64,000 nt of DNA from positions 1,730,333 through 1,794,332 of the forward strand of contig NZ_CSTD01000001.1 in assembly GCF_001053185.1 (NCBI RefSeq), in the 5' to 3' direction. Position numbers and translations under genes: made by a program. Below are positions 39,916-51,355 of the stretch, piece by piece (the first letter of the stretch is position 1; each line of letters starts with the position of its first letter). This stretch comes from Mycobacterium bohemicum DSM 44277 (lineage in GTDB: Bacteria; Actinomycetota; Actinomycetes; Mycobacteriales; Mycobacteriaceae). The notes beneath the pieces are model-generated. The model searched no databases, had not been told where the DNA came from, and saw nothing but the letters and a program-made list of their open reading frames with translations.

Positions 39916-40497
39916 TCAGTGCCCGGGCGTGTTGCCGATCAATTCGACCCCGCTGCCGTTCCAGCGGAGCTTCACCACGCTGCTGGTGCCGATGCCGCCG
40001 GGGTAGGTCAGCGCCACGGTGTCGCCGGTGGTCTGTGAGGCGTCGATGCCGTTGAATCCGTAGGTGTCCGGCACGCCCTGCGGGATGTACTGGCCGAGGT
40101 GGAACAGTACTGCGCGGGTGCCGGGGTTGACCGCGTTGGTGTTGGCCTTGACGATCACCGCCGACAGCTGGGCGCACTCGTTGTAGTTGCCGGCCAGCGG
40201 TTCGGGGTTCCACGGCTGCTGGCTGCGCGGGTCGCGGGGCAGTTCGGAGATCACCTTGGCGATCGTCGGCGAGGCGAGGTTGACCGCGCACGGGTCGGGC
40301 GGCGCGGTGCTGGGACCGGCCGCCGCCGCGCCGGACGTCGGGCTCGGTGTGGCGGGGGCGGTGATGGAGGCGGTTTCGGTGGTCGTCGTCGCCTTCGGCG
40401 TCTTGGCGACGGTGGAATCCCCCGCACCGCAGGCGGTCAACACCGCGGCGAGCGACACGACACCGGCCAGGCCCCTCAGCGTATGACTAGCTCGCAC
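39916..40497 (-). CDS. lprE: Lipoprotein LprE
   Basis: A 193-residue lipoprotein similar to Rv1252c. It has a signal peptide and lipobox LTAC (AVLTACGAGDST), a Thr/Pro/Ala-rich spacer, and then a compact domain with two cysteines (DPCAVNL and NYNECAQLSAV) likely to form a disulfide in the periplasm. The second half (VLFHLGQYIPQGVPDTYGFN and KLRWNGSGVELIGNTPG) is strongly conserved. Function is unknown; LprE has been linked to virulence in M. tuberculosis. GTG 40495-40497 is chosen; GTG 40501-40503 is equally in frame. Confidence 0.87.
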   Translation of the reverse strand: MRASHTLRGLAGVVSLAAVLTACGAGDSTVAKTPKATTTTETASITAPATPSPTSGAAAAGPSTAPPDPCAVNLASPTIAKVISELPRDPRSQQPWNPEPLAGNYNECAQLSAVIVKANTNAVNPGTRAVLFHLGQYIPQGVPDTYGFNGIDASQTTGDTVALTYPGGIGTSSVVKLRWNGSGVELIGNTPGH

Positions 40498-40580
40498 TCC
40501 CACACCGACGCACCGTACCGTCCTCCGGGTCCGAGCCGCGGCAGGCCCGGCCGCGTGCCGCGGTCGGGTGCCTGCGCCAC

Positions 40581-40586
40581 TACACT
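40581..40586 (+). promoter_or_regulatory. Likely -10 box of deaD
   Basis: TACACT lies 10 nt before the deaD ATG, giving a predicted leader of only a few nucleotides. No -35 box is clear. The region is shared with the divergent lprE promoter. Confidence 0.4.
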
Positions 40587-40596
40587 CCAGAGTGCG

Positions 40597-42275
<1,679 letters not shown>

Positions 42276-42279
<4 letters not shown>

Positions 42280-43421
42280 CGCTGTCCGAAGATCAAGAGG
42301 AAGACGCCCAGGGCGGACTCGAGCAGACCGCCCACGTGGACCGCGTCGCCGCGCTGACCGGCATCCGCGCCGTGGCCGCGCTGCTGGTCGTCGGCACCCA
42401 CGCCGCCTACACGACCGGCAAGTACACGCACGGCTACTGGGGGCTGGTCGGCGCGCGGCTGGAGATCGGCGTCCCGATCTTCTTCGTGCTGTCGGGCTTC
42501 CTGCTGTTTCGGCCGTGGGTGAAGTCGGCCGCCACCGGCGGACCGCCGCCGTCGCTGAGTCGCTATGCCCGGCACCGGTTTCGGCGCATCATGCCGGCCT
42601 ACGTCATCACGGTGCTGTTCGCCTACGTGTTGTACCACTTCCGCCAAGCGGGACCCAACCCCGGGCACACCTGGCTCGGGCTGGTCCGCAACCTCACGCT
42701 GACCCAGATCTACTGCAACGGCTACCTGGGCAAGTACCTGCACCAGGGCTTGACCCAGATGTGGAGCCTGGCCGTGGAGGCGGCGTTCTACGTGGCGCTG
42801 CCCCTACTGGCCTACCTGCTGCTGGTGCTGATCTGCCGGCGCCGCTGGCAGCCGAGGTTGATGCTGGCCGCCCTGGCGGGGCTGACGCTGATCAGCCCGG
42901 CCTGGCTGGTGCTGGTGCACGCCGATCACTGGTTCCCCGACGGCGCCCGGTTGTGGCTGCCCACCTATCTGGCGTGGTTTCTCGGCGGCATGATGCTGGC
43001 CGTGTTGCAGGGGATGGGCGTGCGCGCCTACGCATTCGTGGCGATCCCGCTGGCGGTCATCTGTTACTTCATCGTGTCCACGCCCATCGCGGGGGCGCCC
43101 ACCACCTCGCCGGCATCGCTGAGCGAGGCCCTCTACAAGACGTGCTTCTACGCCGTGATCGCCACCTTGGCGGTGGCGCCGCTCGCCCTCGGCGATCACG
43201 GTTGGTACTACCAACTGCTGGCCACCCGGCCGATGGTGTGGCTCGGCGAGATCTCCTACGAGATCTTCCTCATCCATCTGATCACCATGGAATTCGCGAT
43301 GGTCTACGTCGTGCGGGCGCACGTCTACACCGGCTCGATGCTCTACCTGTTCGTCGCGACCCTGGTGCTGACGATCCCGCTCGCCTGGCTCCTGCACCGC
43401 TTCACCCGGGTGCGGGACTGA
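42276..43421 (+). CDS. Acyltransferase family 3 membrane protein (Rv1254 type)
   Basis: A 381-residue integral membrane acyltransferase with about ten helices. It has the N-terminal signature TGIRAVAALLVVGTHAAY with the catalytic His, then PIFFVLSGFLLFRPW and LWSLAVEAAFY-like (MWSLAVEAAFYVALP). The family O-acylates sugars or lipids of the cell envelope. The ATGA overlap with deaD implies co-translation, an odd pairing also present in M. tuberculosis. Substrate unknown. Confidence 0.88.
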
Positions 43422-43544
43422 AGCCAGCGGCGCAAATAACACACCGCGCGGCGCAGGTTTGCTAATCTCCATGCGTGCCCGGAACGGTCTGTTAGTGCTC
43501 CGCACTCGTCGGCGTAACGCGAATTGCGTTGTGTGGGAGGCCTG

Positions 43545-44609
43545 ATGGACAATCCGCCCCTGAGATCGTCCAGTCCGGCGCAGCTTCGCGAAGCGATGGC
43601 CCGGCGGCTGCATCGCCGTTCGGTGGCCTCCGGCCAGCTGACATTGCCGGCAGTTCCGGCCATGATCGACGAGTACGTCAGCATGTGCCAGAACATCTTT
43701 GCCGGGCTGGGCATCAAGTTCAACGCGGCCGAACTGGCTCATCTGCGCAAGGTGCTCGAAGGGGAGCTGACCGACGCCTATGCCGCGTCCCCCCGGTCGA
43801 ACATCGTCATCTCCTATGACTGCCCGGTCGGGATGGTGCTGAACTACAACGTCAGGGCCGAATGGCAAACCCTCGCCGAGTCCTACGGCACGTGGGCCGG
43901 CACCCGCCAGCCGCCCCTGTTCGGCATCGAGCCGGACGCGCGGGTGTGGGCGCTGGCCTGGGAAGCCTCCGATCCCAGGGCGTGTCGGGTGCTCGACATC
44001 GGCGCGGGGACGGGCCGCAACGCCCTGGCGCTGGCGCGGCGCGGTCATCCGGTGGACGCGGTCGAGATGACGCCGCATTTCGCCGAGACGATCCGCGCCG
44101 AGGCCGAACGCGAAGGGCTGGACGTCCGCGTCATCGAGCGCGACGTCTTCTCGGCCACCGACGATCTGCGGTGGGACTACCAGCTGATCGTGCTCTCGGA
44201 GGTGGTGTCCGACTTCCGCACCACGCGGCAGTTGCGCAGCATGTTCGAGCTCGCGGCCCGTTGCCTGGCTCCCGGCGGGCGCCTGGTCTTCAATGCGTTC
44301 CTGGCCCGGCAGGGCTACACCCCGGACGAGGCCGCCCGCGAACTCGGGCAACAGGTCTACAGCACGATCTTCACCTCGTATGAGGTGACGAACGCGACGG
44401 CCCTGCTGCCGCTCAACCTCATCGCCGACGATTCCGTCTACGAGTTCGAGAGCACCTACCTGCCCGCGGGCGCCTGGCCGCCCACCCATTGGTACGCCGA
44501 GTGGGTCAGCGGACTGGACATCTTCGACGTCGACCGCGAGGCCTCGCCGGTCGAGATGCGTTGGCTCGTTTACGAAAAACCGGGGTGGGACGGCCGCGCG
44601 CAAGGGTAG
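43545..44609 (+). CDS. Class I SAM-dependent methyltransferase with N-terminal helical domain
   Basis: A 354-residue protein. Residues 1-110 are a largely helical region without a recognised family (LREAMARRLHRRS, MIDEYVSMCQNIFAGLGIKF). They are followed by a methyltransferase core with VLDIGAGTGRNALALARRG, VDAVEMTPHFAETI, and CLAPGGRLVFNAFL. It is not closely related to the tandem pair at 26-29 kb. The ATG at 43545 has GGGAGG 4 nt upstream; earlier in-frame codons lack a ribosome site. A TAATCT box at 43463-43468 may be its -10. Substrate unknown. Confidence 0.8.
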   Translation: MDNPPLRSSSPAQLREAMARRLHRRSVASGQLTLPAVPAMIDEYVSMCQNIFAGLGIKFNAAELAHLRKVLEGELTDAYAASPRSNIVISYDCPVGMVLNYNVRAEWQTLAESYGTWAGTRQPPLFGIEPDARVWALAWEASDPRACRVLDIGAGTGRNALALARRGHPVDAVEMTPHFAETIRAEAEREGLDVRVIERDVFSATDDLRWDYQLIVLSEVVSDFRTTRQLRSMFELAARCLAPGGRLVFNAFLARQGYTPDEAARELGQQVYSTIFTSYEVTNATALLPLNLIADDSVYEFESTYLPAGAWPPTHWYAEWVSGLDIFDVDREASPVEMRWLVYEKPGWDGRAQG

Positions 44610-44677
44610 CCGGCTCCCCGCGGAAATCGTCGCTCTGAGGCGGGCACAACGTGCGTGTCCCCTCCGGCGGGGACCGG
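44610..44677. terminator. Hairpin between convergent methyltransferase and tetR genes
   Basis: CCGGCTCCCCGC (44610-44621) pairs with GCGGGGACCGG (44667-44677) with one bulge. The position between converging genes suggests termination in both directions. No T-run is present. Confidence 0.5.
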
Positions 44678-44686
44678 TGTGACGAA

Positions 44687-45265
44687 CTAGCGCCGCGCCG
44701 GAGCCGACGTCACCAGGGGCACGACGAACTCCTCGAGCATCGCGCGCTCGTCGGCCTCGTCCCGCCCGGGGAACATCAGCAGCGACGTGAGTACCCGCAC
44801 CACCCACCGCGCGCGCCGGTCCACCACCGTAGGCTCTTCGGGCCCAAGCGAATTCAGGAAGGCCGCGGCCAGGGCGGTGATCACCTCCGACTGACCGGCC
44901 AGCTCGCCGCCGATCGGCGGCCGCGTGGTGGTGAACCACGACGCCAGGGCCGGGCTCGCGCGAACCATCGCCAGCGTGGAGCTCACGGCGGCCACCAGCC
45001 GCTCGCCCGGGTCTTCGATGCCGTCGATCCGGTCGGCGACGGCCCGGCTCAGCCGGTAGGTCTCGCGGTGCACGTATGCGGCGCGCAGCGCGTCGCGGCT
45101 CTCGAAATACCGGTACAGCGTCGCGCGCGAACAGCCCGCCGCCCTGGCGATTTCGTTCATCCCCACCGCGGAATGGTCCCGCTCGGTCCACAGCCGCTCG
45201 GCCGCATCGAGTATCCGGTCGGCGGCCGCCTCGACGCGGTGCGCCCCCAGCCAGTCCGCCGGCAT
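44687..45265 (-). CDS. TetR-family regulator (Rv1255c type)
   Basis: A 192-residue TetR protein. The helix-turn-helix spans about residues 15-60 (GMNEIARAAGCSRATLYRYFESRDAL), followed by a helical ligand domain. The ATG at 45263-45265 shares one base with the cyp130 stop (TGATG), so the two are coupled. The pair matches Rv1256c-Rv1255c. It very likely regulates the cyp130 promoter, where two sets of inverted repeats lie. Confidence 0.9.
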   Translation of the reverse strand: MPADWLGAHRVEAAADRILDAAERLWTERDHSAVGMNEIARAAGCSRATLYRYFESRDALRAAYVHRETYRLSRAVADRIDGIEDPGERLVAAVSSTLAMVRASPALASWFTTTRPPIGGELAGQSEVITALAAAFLNSLGPEEPTVVDRRARWVVRVLTSLLMFPGRDEADERAMLEEFVVPLVTSAPARR

Positions 45266-46506
45266 CAGGACTTCACCCGGATCGGCACCGACAGCGGCCG
45301 GCGCACGTAGCTGCCACCCGACCAGACGATCCCCGCCTCGTCGACCTCGAAATCAGGGCACCGCGAGAGCAATTCGGTCAGCGCCACGCGCGACTGCATC
45401 CGGGCCGCGGCCGCGCCCAGGCAGTGGTGTGCGCCGTGGCTGAACGTCATGATGTTGCGCGGGCAGCGGGTCACGTCGAGTTCGCCGGCGTCGTCGCCGT
45501 ACTGGCGTTCGTCACGGTTGGCCGACCCGTACAGCAGCAACACCTTTCGGCCGGCCGGGATGGTGGTTCCATGGACGGTGACGTCGCGGGTGGTCGTGCG
45601 CGCCAGTCCCTGCACCGGCGAGGTGAGCCGCAGCAACTCGTCGACGGCGTCGGGGATCAGGCCGGGATCGGAGACCAGCTGGCGGCGCTGGTCGGGCCGC
45701 TCGTGCAGCAAAGGCATCGAGCCGCCTAGCATTCCGGTGGTGGTGTCGTTGCCGCCGGTCACCATCGTGAACGTGAACGCCAGCACGCTCAGAGTTCCGG
45801 CGATGTCGCCGTCGGCGCCCACGCCGGCGGCCACCAGGTGCGAGATCGTGTCGTCCTGCGGCTCCACCCGTCGCCGCTCGATCAGCGCGGTGAAGTAGGC
45901 CATCATCGACCCGACCGCGTCCCCGACGGTCTCCAGCGCGCCCGCCACGCCGCCGTCGGCCGTGTTGGCCGCCACGATCACGTCGGTCCACCAGTCGAAC
46001 TGCGCCCGGTCCTCCTCCGGCACGCCCAGGTAGTGCGCCACCACCATCGACGGCAGCGGCTTGAACAGTTCGGTGACGATGTCGCCGCCGCCGTCGGCGC
46101 GCAGCTGCTCGATGCGCTCCACCACGAACTCGCGCACCTTGGGCTCCACGGCCTCGACCTGCCGCGGTGTGAACCCCCGCGACACCAGTTTGCGAAACTC
46201 GGTGTGCACTGGCGGGTCCTGCATGACGAAGGGCGGATTATCTTGCAGGCCAATCATTTCCAGGTCGCCGTAGGTGACGGTCAGCCCCTGCGCGGAGGAG
46301 AAGGTTTCGTGGTCGCGCGCCGCCGACCACACGTCGGCGTGCCGGGACAACACGTAGTAGTCCTGGTCGGGCCTGCCGTCGGGGACGACGTGGTGCACGG
46401 GGTCGTGGTCGCGCAGCGCCCCGTACATCGGCCACGGGTTCGCCCAGGTGTCCGCGGTGGCGAGCTCGAACCGCGCCGCCGCGCCATGAGACACATCAAC
46501 AGACAT
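45265..46506 (-). CDS. cyp130: Cytochrome P450 CYP130
   Basis: A 413-residue soluble P450. It has the I-helix TGGNDTTTG near residue 242 (Asn-Asp where most P450s have Glu/Asp-Thr), the K-helix ExxR in DELLRLTSP and heme loop FSHGAHHCLG with the cysteine ligand. It matches Rv1256c, a P450 crystallised with azole inhibitors. It needs a ferredoxin and reductase from elsewhere. The start at 46504-46506 lies 6 nt after a -10 box, so it is probably leaderless. It is the first gene of an operon with the TetR regulator. Confidence 0.92.
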   Translation of the reverse strand: MSVDVSHGAAARFELATADTWANPWPMYGALRDHDPVHHVVPDGRPDQDYYVLSRHADVWSAARDHETFSSAQGLTVTYGDLEMIGLQDNPPFVMQDPPVHTEFRKLVSRGFTPRQVEAVEPKVREFVVERIEQLRADGGGDIVTELFKPLPSMVVAHYLGVPEEDRAQFDWWTDVIVAANTADGGVAGALETVGDAVGSMMAYFTALIERRRVEPQDDTISHLVAAGVGADGDIAGTLSVLAFTFTMVTGGNDTTTGMLGGSMPLLHERPDQRRQLVSDPGLIPDAVDELLRLTSPVQGLARTTTRDVTVHGTTIPAGRKVLLLYGSANRDERQYGDDAGELDVTRCPRNIMTFSHGAHHCLGAAAARMQSRVALTELLSRCPDFEVDEAGIVWSGGSYVRRPLSVPIRVKS

Positions 46507-46541
46507 GTCTCATGTTTACGACACACCGCGCGTCGTGTCAA
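46486..46541 (-). promoter_or_regulatory. cyp130-tetR promoter with overlapping inverted repeats
   Basis: On the minus strand TTGACA (46536-46541) and TAAACA (46513-46518) are separated by exactly 17 bp, a good SigA-type promoter ending 6 nt before the ATG. ATGAGACA (46486-46493) and TGTCTCAT (46506-46513) are perfect inverted copies around the start codon. GACAC (46520-46524) and GTGTC (46535-46539) are a second inverted pair between -10 and -35. These fit operators for the TetR protein encoded in the same operon. Confidence 0.6.
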
Positions 46542-46619
46542 CCATCCTGGCCGACGAGGGCCCCGCCAGCCGGGCGCGGGCCACCGAACGCCCGGCGAGC
46601 CGGGCACTCGAGCAACAAC

Positions 46620-47987
46620 TCAGATCCCCGACCCCGGGTTCAAAATCCCCAGCGGGTCCAGCGCCGTCTTGATGCGCCGGTTCAGGTCCATCACCTCGGG
46701 GCCGAGGTATCCCGTAAGCCACGGGCGCTTCAGCCGGCCGACGCCGTGCTCGCCGGTGATCGTGCCCCCGAGCCCGACGGCCAGGTCCATGATCTCGCCG
46801 AAGGCCAGGTGGGCGCGCTCGGTCATGACGGCGTCGGCGGGGTCGTAGACGATCAGCGGGTGGGTGTTGCCGTCGCCGGCGTGCGCGATCACCGAGATCA
46901 CCAGCTCCCGCTCCAGCCCGATGCGCTCGATCCCGGTCACCAACTCGCCCAGCGCCGGCAACGGCACCCCGACGTCCTCCAGCAGCAGCGAACCCTTGGC
47001 CTCGACCGCCGGGATGCAGAACCGCCGGGCGGCGACGAACGCCTCGCCCTCGTCCGGGTCGTCGGTCGAAAACACCTCCACCGCACCGTTTTCGGCGAAC
47101 ACCGAAGCCATCACCGCCGCGTCCTGCGGGCCGCCGGGACCGCGCTCGTCGGACCCGGCCACCAGCATCGCGGCCGCCGACCGGTCCAGGTCCATCCGCA
47201 GCGTGTCCTCGACGGCGTTGATCGCCACCGCGTCCATGAACTCCAGCATCGACGGCCGCAGCCGCGCGGTGACGCCGAGCACGGCGTCGACCGCCGCCCC
47301 CACCGACGCGAAAGACGCCACCACGATGCTCGACGTGTGCTGCGCGGGCACCAGCCGCAGCGTCACCTCGGTGATGACCCCGAGCGTGCCCTCGCTGCCC
47401 ACGAACAGTTTCGTCAGCGACAGCCCCGCGACGTCCTTCAGCCGCGGGCCGCCCAGCCGCACGGCGGTGCCGTCGGCCAGCACCACCTGCAGGCCCAGCA
47501 CGTAGTCGGTGGTCACGCCGTACTTCACGCAGCACAACCCGCCGGCGTTGGTGGCGATGTTGCCGCCGATGCTGCAGATCTCGTACGACGACGGGTCCGG
47601 CGGATACCACAACCCATGGGCGGCGGCGGCCTGCTTCACCTCGGCGTTGAACAGGCCGGGCTGGCACACGGCGACCCGGGTGACGGGGTCGACGGCGATG
47701 TCGCGCATCTTCTCGGTCGACAGCACGATGCCGTTGTCCAGCGCCGTCGCTCCGCCCGACAGGCCGCTGCCGGCGCCCCGGGGCACCACCGGCACCCGGT
47801 GGGCCGACGCCCAGCGCAGTACGGCCTGCACCTCCTCGGTGCGCCGGGGCCGCACCACGGCCAGCGGTTTGCCCGCCGACGGGTCGAAGGCGCGGTCCTG
47901 CCGGTAGCCCTCGGTCACCGTCGGATCGGTGACCACCATCCCGTCGGGCAGGGCGGCGATCAGCTCCGCCAGGGCGTCGGGGTTCAC
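46620..47987 (-). CDS. FAD-linked oxidase, GlcD/lactate dehydrogenase type (Rv1257c)
   Basis: A 455-residue flavoenzyme. The N-terminal PCMH FAD-binding domain has PVVPRGAGSGLSGGA and SIGGNIATNAGGL. The C-terminal FAD-oxidase domain has HAGDGNTHP and TGEHGVGRLKRPWL. The family oxidises 2-hydroxyacids such as glycolate or D-lactate, but the substrate here is uncertain. Length equals Rv1257c by memory. The GTG at 47987 lies 7 bp after the tap stop, so it is probably translated from the same mRNA. Confidence 0.9.
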   Translation of the reverse strand: MNPDALAELIAALPDGMVVTDPTVTEGYRQDRAFDPSAGKPLAVVRPRRTEEVQAVLRWASAHRVPVVPRGAGSGLSGGATALDNGIVLSTEKMRDIAVDPVTRVAVCQPGLFNAEVKQAAAAHGLWYPPDPSSYEICSIGGNIATNAGGLCCVKYGVTTDYVLGLQVVLADGTAVRLGGPRLKDVAGLSLTKLFVGSEGTLGVITEVTLRLVPAQHTSSIVVASFASVGAAVDAVLGVTARLRPSMLEFMDAVAINAVEDTLRMDLDRSAAAMLVAGSDERGPGGPQDAAVMASVFAENGAVEVFSTDDPDEGEAFVAARRFCIPAVEAKGSLLLEDVGVPLPALGELVTGIERIGLERELVISVIAHAGDGNTHPLIVYDPADAVMTERAHLAFGEIMDLAVGLGGTITGEHGVGRLKRPWLTGYLGPEVMDLNRRIKTALDPLGILNPGSGI

Positions 47988-47994
47988 GGCAGGC

Positions 47995-49233
47995 TCACGG
48001 TCCCGATCCTACGGTCGCGCGGTCCAGTTCCCGCAGCGACGGCGCGGCGCACGCGAGCAGGCCGATCAGCAGGATCGGGATCGCCAGCGCCAGGAACGTG
48101 GCGTGCAGCCCGGCGGCGTCGGTCAGCGGACCGGCCACCAGCAGTCCCAGCGGTCCCGCGGCGTACATCAGCCCGGTCATCACCCCGACCACGCGGCCGC
48201 GCAGGTGCTGGGGCGCCCGCGTCTGCATCACGTAGTTGTAGATCGGCGCGATCGGCCCGTAGACCAGGCCGGTCATCGCGCACAGCGCCAGGATCACCGG
48301 CAGCGGCGGCAGGAACGCGATGCCGATCGCGGCCGCGCCGAAGGTGAGGGTCGCGGTCAGCACGGCGGTGCGCCGCCGCAGGCGCCCCGAGAGCAGCAGG
48401 GCGTCCCCGAGCCCCCCCGCCACGCCGCCGGCCCCGAGCGCCATCAACACCCAGCCCAACTGGGCGGGCTGGTGGCGGTCGGAGAAGTACTTCGGGAACA
48501 GCACGCTTTCCATCGGCAGGGACAGCGCGGGGACGGTCAGGTCGATCAAGCCCAGCGTGCGCAGCACCCGCAGGTTCCAGACGAACCGCAGCCCTTCGGC
48601 GATGCCGGACAACAGTCCGTCGGGTCGCGCCGCGTGGTGTGGCCTGCCGGCCCCCTCGAGGCGCAGCACCCCGATCGCCAGCAAGGACAAGCCGAATAAC
48701 GCCGCGGTCACCCACATCGTGTTGACGCCGCCCACCGTCGCGATCATCACACCGCCGATGCCCGGGCCCACGATGTATGCCAGGTTGAGCACCGCCTCGT
48801 AGACGCCGTTGGTGCGGTCCAGCGACCAGCCCGCCCGGGCGGCCGCCTCCGGCAGCATCGACTGGCGCGCCGTCGTCCCGGCCGGGTCGAAGGCGGCCGC
48901 GCAGAAGGCGAGCACGGCCAGTTCCGCAACGTCGGTCGCGCCGCTGCCGAACAGCCAGGCGGTCAGCGGCACCGCGGCCACCGCCGAACACGACAGCGAA
49001 TCGGAGACCAGCGACACCGGGCGGCGCCCGAAGAAGTCGACAGCGGTCCCGGCCACCAGCGTGGAGAAGACCAGCGGCACCGTCATGGCGGCGGCCACGA
49101 TCGAGGCGTCCTTCGCGCTGTCGTGGTGCTGCAGCGCGAGCCAGGGGAACGCGACTATCGAGATGCCGGTACCCGCGGTCGCCGTCAACGTGGCGAACAG
49201 GATCAGGACCGCCGGGGCCCGGGTGCTTCTCAT
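47995..49233 (-). CDS. tap: Tap-like multidrug efflux transporter (Rv1258c)
   Basis: A 412-residue MFS exporter with about twelve membrane helices. The motif A-like VDFFGRRPVSLVSDS follows TM2, and the QSMLPEAAARAGW and IYNYVMQTRAPQHLRGRVVG segments are typical of the Tap/MFS_3 group. Tap exports tetracycline, aminoglycosides and other drugs in mycobacteria and belongs to the WhiB7 regulon there. The ATG at 49231-49233 has a TAGATT box 15 nt upstream as a possible -10. I saw no convincing WhiB7 AT-rich box. Confidence 0.88.
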   Translation of the reverse strand: MRSTRAPAVLILFATLTATAGTGISIVAFPWLALQHHDSAKDASIVAAAMTVPLVFSTLVAGTAVDFFGRRPVSLVSDSLSCSAVAAVPLTAWLFGSGATDVAELAVLAFCAAAFDPAGTTARQSMLPEAAARAGWSLDRTNGVYEAVLNLAYIVGPGIGGVMIATVGGVNTMWVTAALFGLSLLAIGVLRLEGAGRPHHAARPDGLLSGIAEGLRFVWNLRVLRTLGLIDLTVPALSLPMESVLFPKYFSDRHQPAQLGWVLMALGAGGVAGGLGDALLLSGRLRRRTAVLTATLTFGAAAIGIAFLPPLPVILALCAMTGLVYGPIAPIYNYVMQTRAPQHLRGRVVGVMTGLMYAAGPLGLLVAGPLTDAAGLHATFLALAIPILLIGLLACAAPSLRELDRATVGSGP

Positions 49234-49308
49234 GGGATATCGGGGCTGAATCTAACGCCATGCGATGGATGAGACCACCGAATTTCGCCGCTCGGGCAGG
49301 ATGGTCAC

Positions 49309-50121
49309 GTGCTCGCCCACCCAAGTACCGGCCAGGCGTTCGCCTCCCCGGTCGGTCCCGGCTCCGGATGGCCCGGTGACCCGGCGACGCCGCAAACCCC
49401 GGTGGCCGCCGACGCCGCCCGGGTGGTCGCGTTGAGCGCCCGGGCCGGTTCGATCCCGGACCTCGACGCGATGGTGAGCGTCTGCCGGGCCTGCCCGCGG
49501 CTGGTCGCCTGGCGCGAGGACGTCGCGCATGCCAAGCGCCGCGCCTTCTCCGACCAGCCGTATTGGGGCCGCCCGGTGCCGAGCTTCGGGGCGCCGCGGC
49601 CGCGGCTGCTGATCGTCGGGCTTGCGCCGGCCGCGCACGGCGCCAACCGGACCGGTCGGATGTTCACCGGTGACCGCTCGGGCGACCAGTTGTACGCCGC
49701 GCTCTATCGGGCCGGCCTGGTCAATCAGCCGACCAGCGTCGACGCCGCGGACGGTTTGAGCACCGACCACGTTCGCATCGTCGCGCCGGTGCGGTGCGCG
49801 CCGCCGGCCAACGCACCCACCCCGGCCGAGCGGGACACCTGCTGGCCGTGGCTGAACGCCGAATGGCGGCTGGTGTCCGGGCACGTCCGGGTGATCGTGG
49901 CCCTCGGCGGGTTTGCGTGGCAGGTGGCGTTGCGGCTGCCGGTCGCGGCCGGGGTGCCCAAACCGCGGTTCGGCCACGGCGCGGTGGCCGAGCTGGGGGC
50001 GGGCGTGCGGTTGCTGGGCTGCTACCACCCCAGCCAGCAGAATATGTTCACCGGTAGGTTGACTCCGGTAATGCTCGACGACGTCTTCGGAAAGGCCAAG
50101 AAGCTGGCAGGGATCAAGTGA
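49309..50121 (+). CDS. udgB: Family 5 uracil-DNA glycosylase (UdgB)
   Basis: A 270-residue DNA repair enzyme of the UdgB/TTUDGB family, as in Rv1259. The active-site motif A is [19 protein letters not shown] and motif B is [13 protein letters not shown]. Cysteines at VCRACPRL and [20 protein letters not shown] match the 4Fe-4S ligands. It removes uracil and other deaminated bases from double-stranded DNA, important in a GC-rich genome. The GTG start lacks a strong ribosome site. It overlaps the next gene as GTGA. Confidence 0.93.
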   Translation: MLAHPSTGQAFASPVGPGSGWPGDPATPQTPVAADAARVVALSARAGSIPDLDAMVSVCRACPRLVAWREDVAHAKRRAFSDQPYWGRPVPSFGAPRPRLLIVGLAPAAHGANRTGRMFTGDRSGDQLYAALYRAGLVNQPTSVDAADGLSTDHVRIVAPVRCAPPANAPTPAERDTCWPWLNAEWRLVSGHVRVIVALGGFAWQVALRLPVAAGVPKPRFGHGAVAELGAGVRLLGCYHPSQQNMFTGRLTPVMLDDVFGKAKKLAGIK

Positions 50122-51239
50122 CCGGGAGCGTACTGGTTTCCGGGGCCAGCGTGGCTGGCATCGCGACGGCGTATTGGCTTGGACGGCATGGGTATTCGGT
50201 GACGGTGGTGGAGCGCCACCCCGGCCTGCGGCGCGGCGGGCAGGCGATCGACGTGCGGGGACCGGCGCTGGAGGTTTTGCAGCGCATGGCGCTTCGGGCG
50301 GCCGCAGACCACGTCAGGACGCGGATCCGCGGTTCCTCGGTCGTGGACCGCGACGGCAACGAGCTCTCGCGCGACACCGAATCGACGCCTACGGGCGGGC
50401 TCATCGCCAACCCCGACATCGAGCTGCTGCGCGACGATCTCGTCGAATTGCTGTACGACACAGCCAAATTGACCACGGAGTTCATCTTCGACGACAGCAT
50501 CACCGCGCTGCGCGACGACGGCACGTCGGTCACGGTCACCTTCGAGCAGGCCGACGAACGCCGCTTCGACCTGGTCATCGGCGCCGACGGGCTGCACTCC
50601 AACGTGCGCCGGCTGGTGTTCGGCCCCGAGGAGCAGTTCATCGAGCCGCTGGGCACCCACGCGGCGATCTTCACCGTGCCCAACTTCCTGGAGCTCGACT
50701 ACTGGCAGACCTGGCATTACGGCGACCACACCATGGCCGGGGTCTACAGCGCGCGCAACAACACCGAGGCCCGGGCCATGGTCGGCTTCATGGACCCTGA
50801 CCTGCGCATCGACTACCGCGACACCAACGCCCAGTTCGTCGAGCTGGAGAAGCGGATGGCCGACGACGGCTGGGTGCGCCCGCAGCTGCTGGAGTACATG
50901 CGCAGCGCGCCGGATTTCTACTTCGACGAGATGTCGCAGATCAAGATGGACAGCTGGTCAAAGGGCCGGGTGGCGCTGGTCGGCGACGCCGGATACTGCT
51001 GCTCACCCCTGTCGGGGCAGGGGACCAGCGTGGCCCTGCTGGGCGCCTACATGCTGGCCGGTGAGCTCAAGGCCGCCGGCGAGGACTACGAACTCGGGTT
51101 CGCCAACTACCACAAGGAATTCAACGACTACGTCAAGCGCAACCAGTGGCTGGTCGTCGACAACATCCCGGGCGGGGCGCCGATACCGCAGGAGGTGTTC
51201 GAGCGCATCGTGAACTCCATCATCCTCAAGGACTACTGA
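50118..51239 (+). CDS. FAD-dependent monooxygenase (PHBH type, Rv1260)
   Basis: A 373-residue flavoprotein. It has the Rossmann motif [19 protein letters not shown] at the N-terminus (GxGxxG degenerate to GASVAG), the DG motif [12 protein letters not shown] near residue 155 and the second FAD motif [15 protein letters not shown] near residue 290. Relatives hydroxylate aromatic compounds, including tetracycline-inactivating TetX-like enzymes, but the substrate is unknown. It is translationally coupled to udgB, matching Rv1259-Rv1260. A family A palindrome follows its stop. Confidence 0.88.
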   Translation: MTGSVLVSGASVAGIATAYWLGRHGYSVTVVERHPGLRRGGQAIDVRGPALEVLQRMALRAAADHVRTRIRGSSVVDRDGNELSRDTESTPTGGLIANPDIELLRDDLVELLYDTAKLTTEFIFDDSITALRDDGTSVTVTFEQADERRFDLVIGADGLHSNVRRLVFGPEEQFIEPLGTHAAIFTVPNFLELDYWQTWHYGDHTMAGVYSARNNTEARAMVGFMDPDLRIDYRDTNAQFVELEKRMADDGWVRPQLLEYMRSAPDFYFDEMSQIKMDSWSKGRVALVGDAGYCCSPLSGQGTSVALLGAYMLAGELKAAGEDYELGFANYHKEFNDYVKRNQWLVVDNIPGGAPIPQEVFERIVNSIILKDY

Positions 51240-51250
51240 CACCTCCTTCG

Positions 51251-51310
51251 GCGAGCAGACGCAGAATCGCACTCGCGGCCGGCGTGTCGGGTGATTCTGC
51301 GTCTGCACGC
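51251..51310. repeat. Intergenic palindrome, family A copy 2
   Basis: GCGAGCAGACGCAGAATCGC (51251-51270) pairs with 51291-51310 with two mismatches over 20 bp. The left arm is identical to 7323-7342. It lies directly after the monooxygenase stop and is probably a terminator for it. Confidence 0.85.
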
Positions 51311-51355
51311 GGCGGCCCCGGGAACGTTCGAACCGAAAAGTGCGTTGTCGCGGGC

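Noticed and set aside
49234-49308. WhiB7 box upstream of tap
   Set aside because: An AAATT stretch exists, but not next to the presumed -10 box where WhiB7 sites lie.
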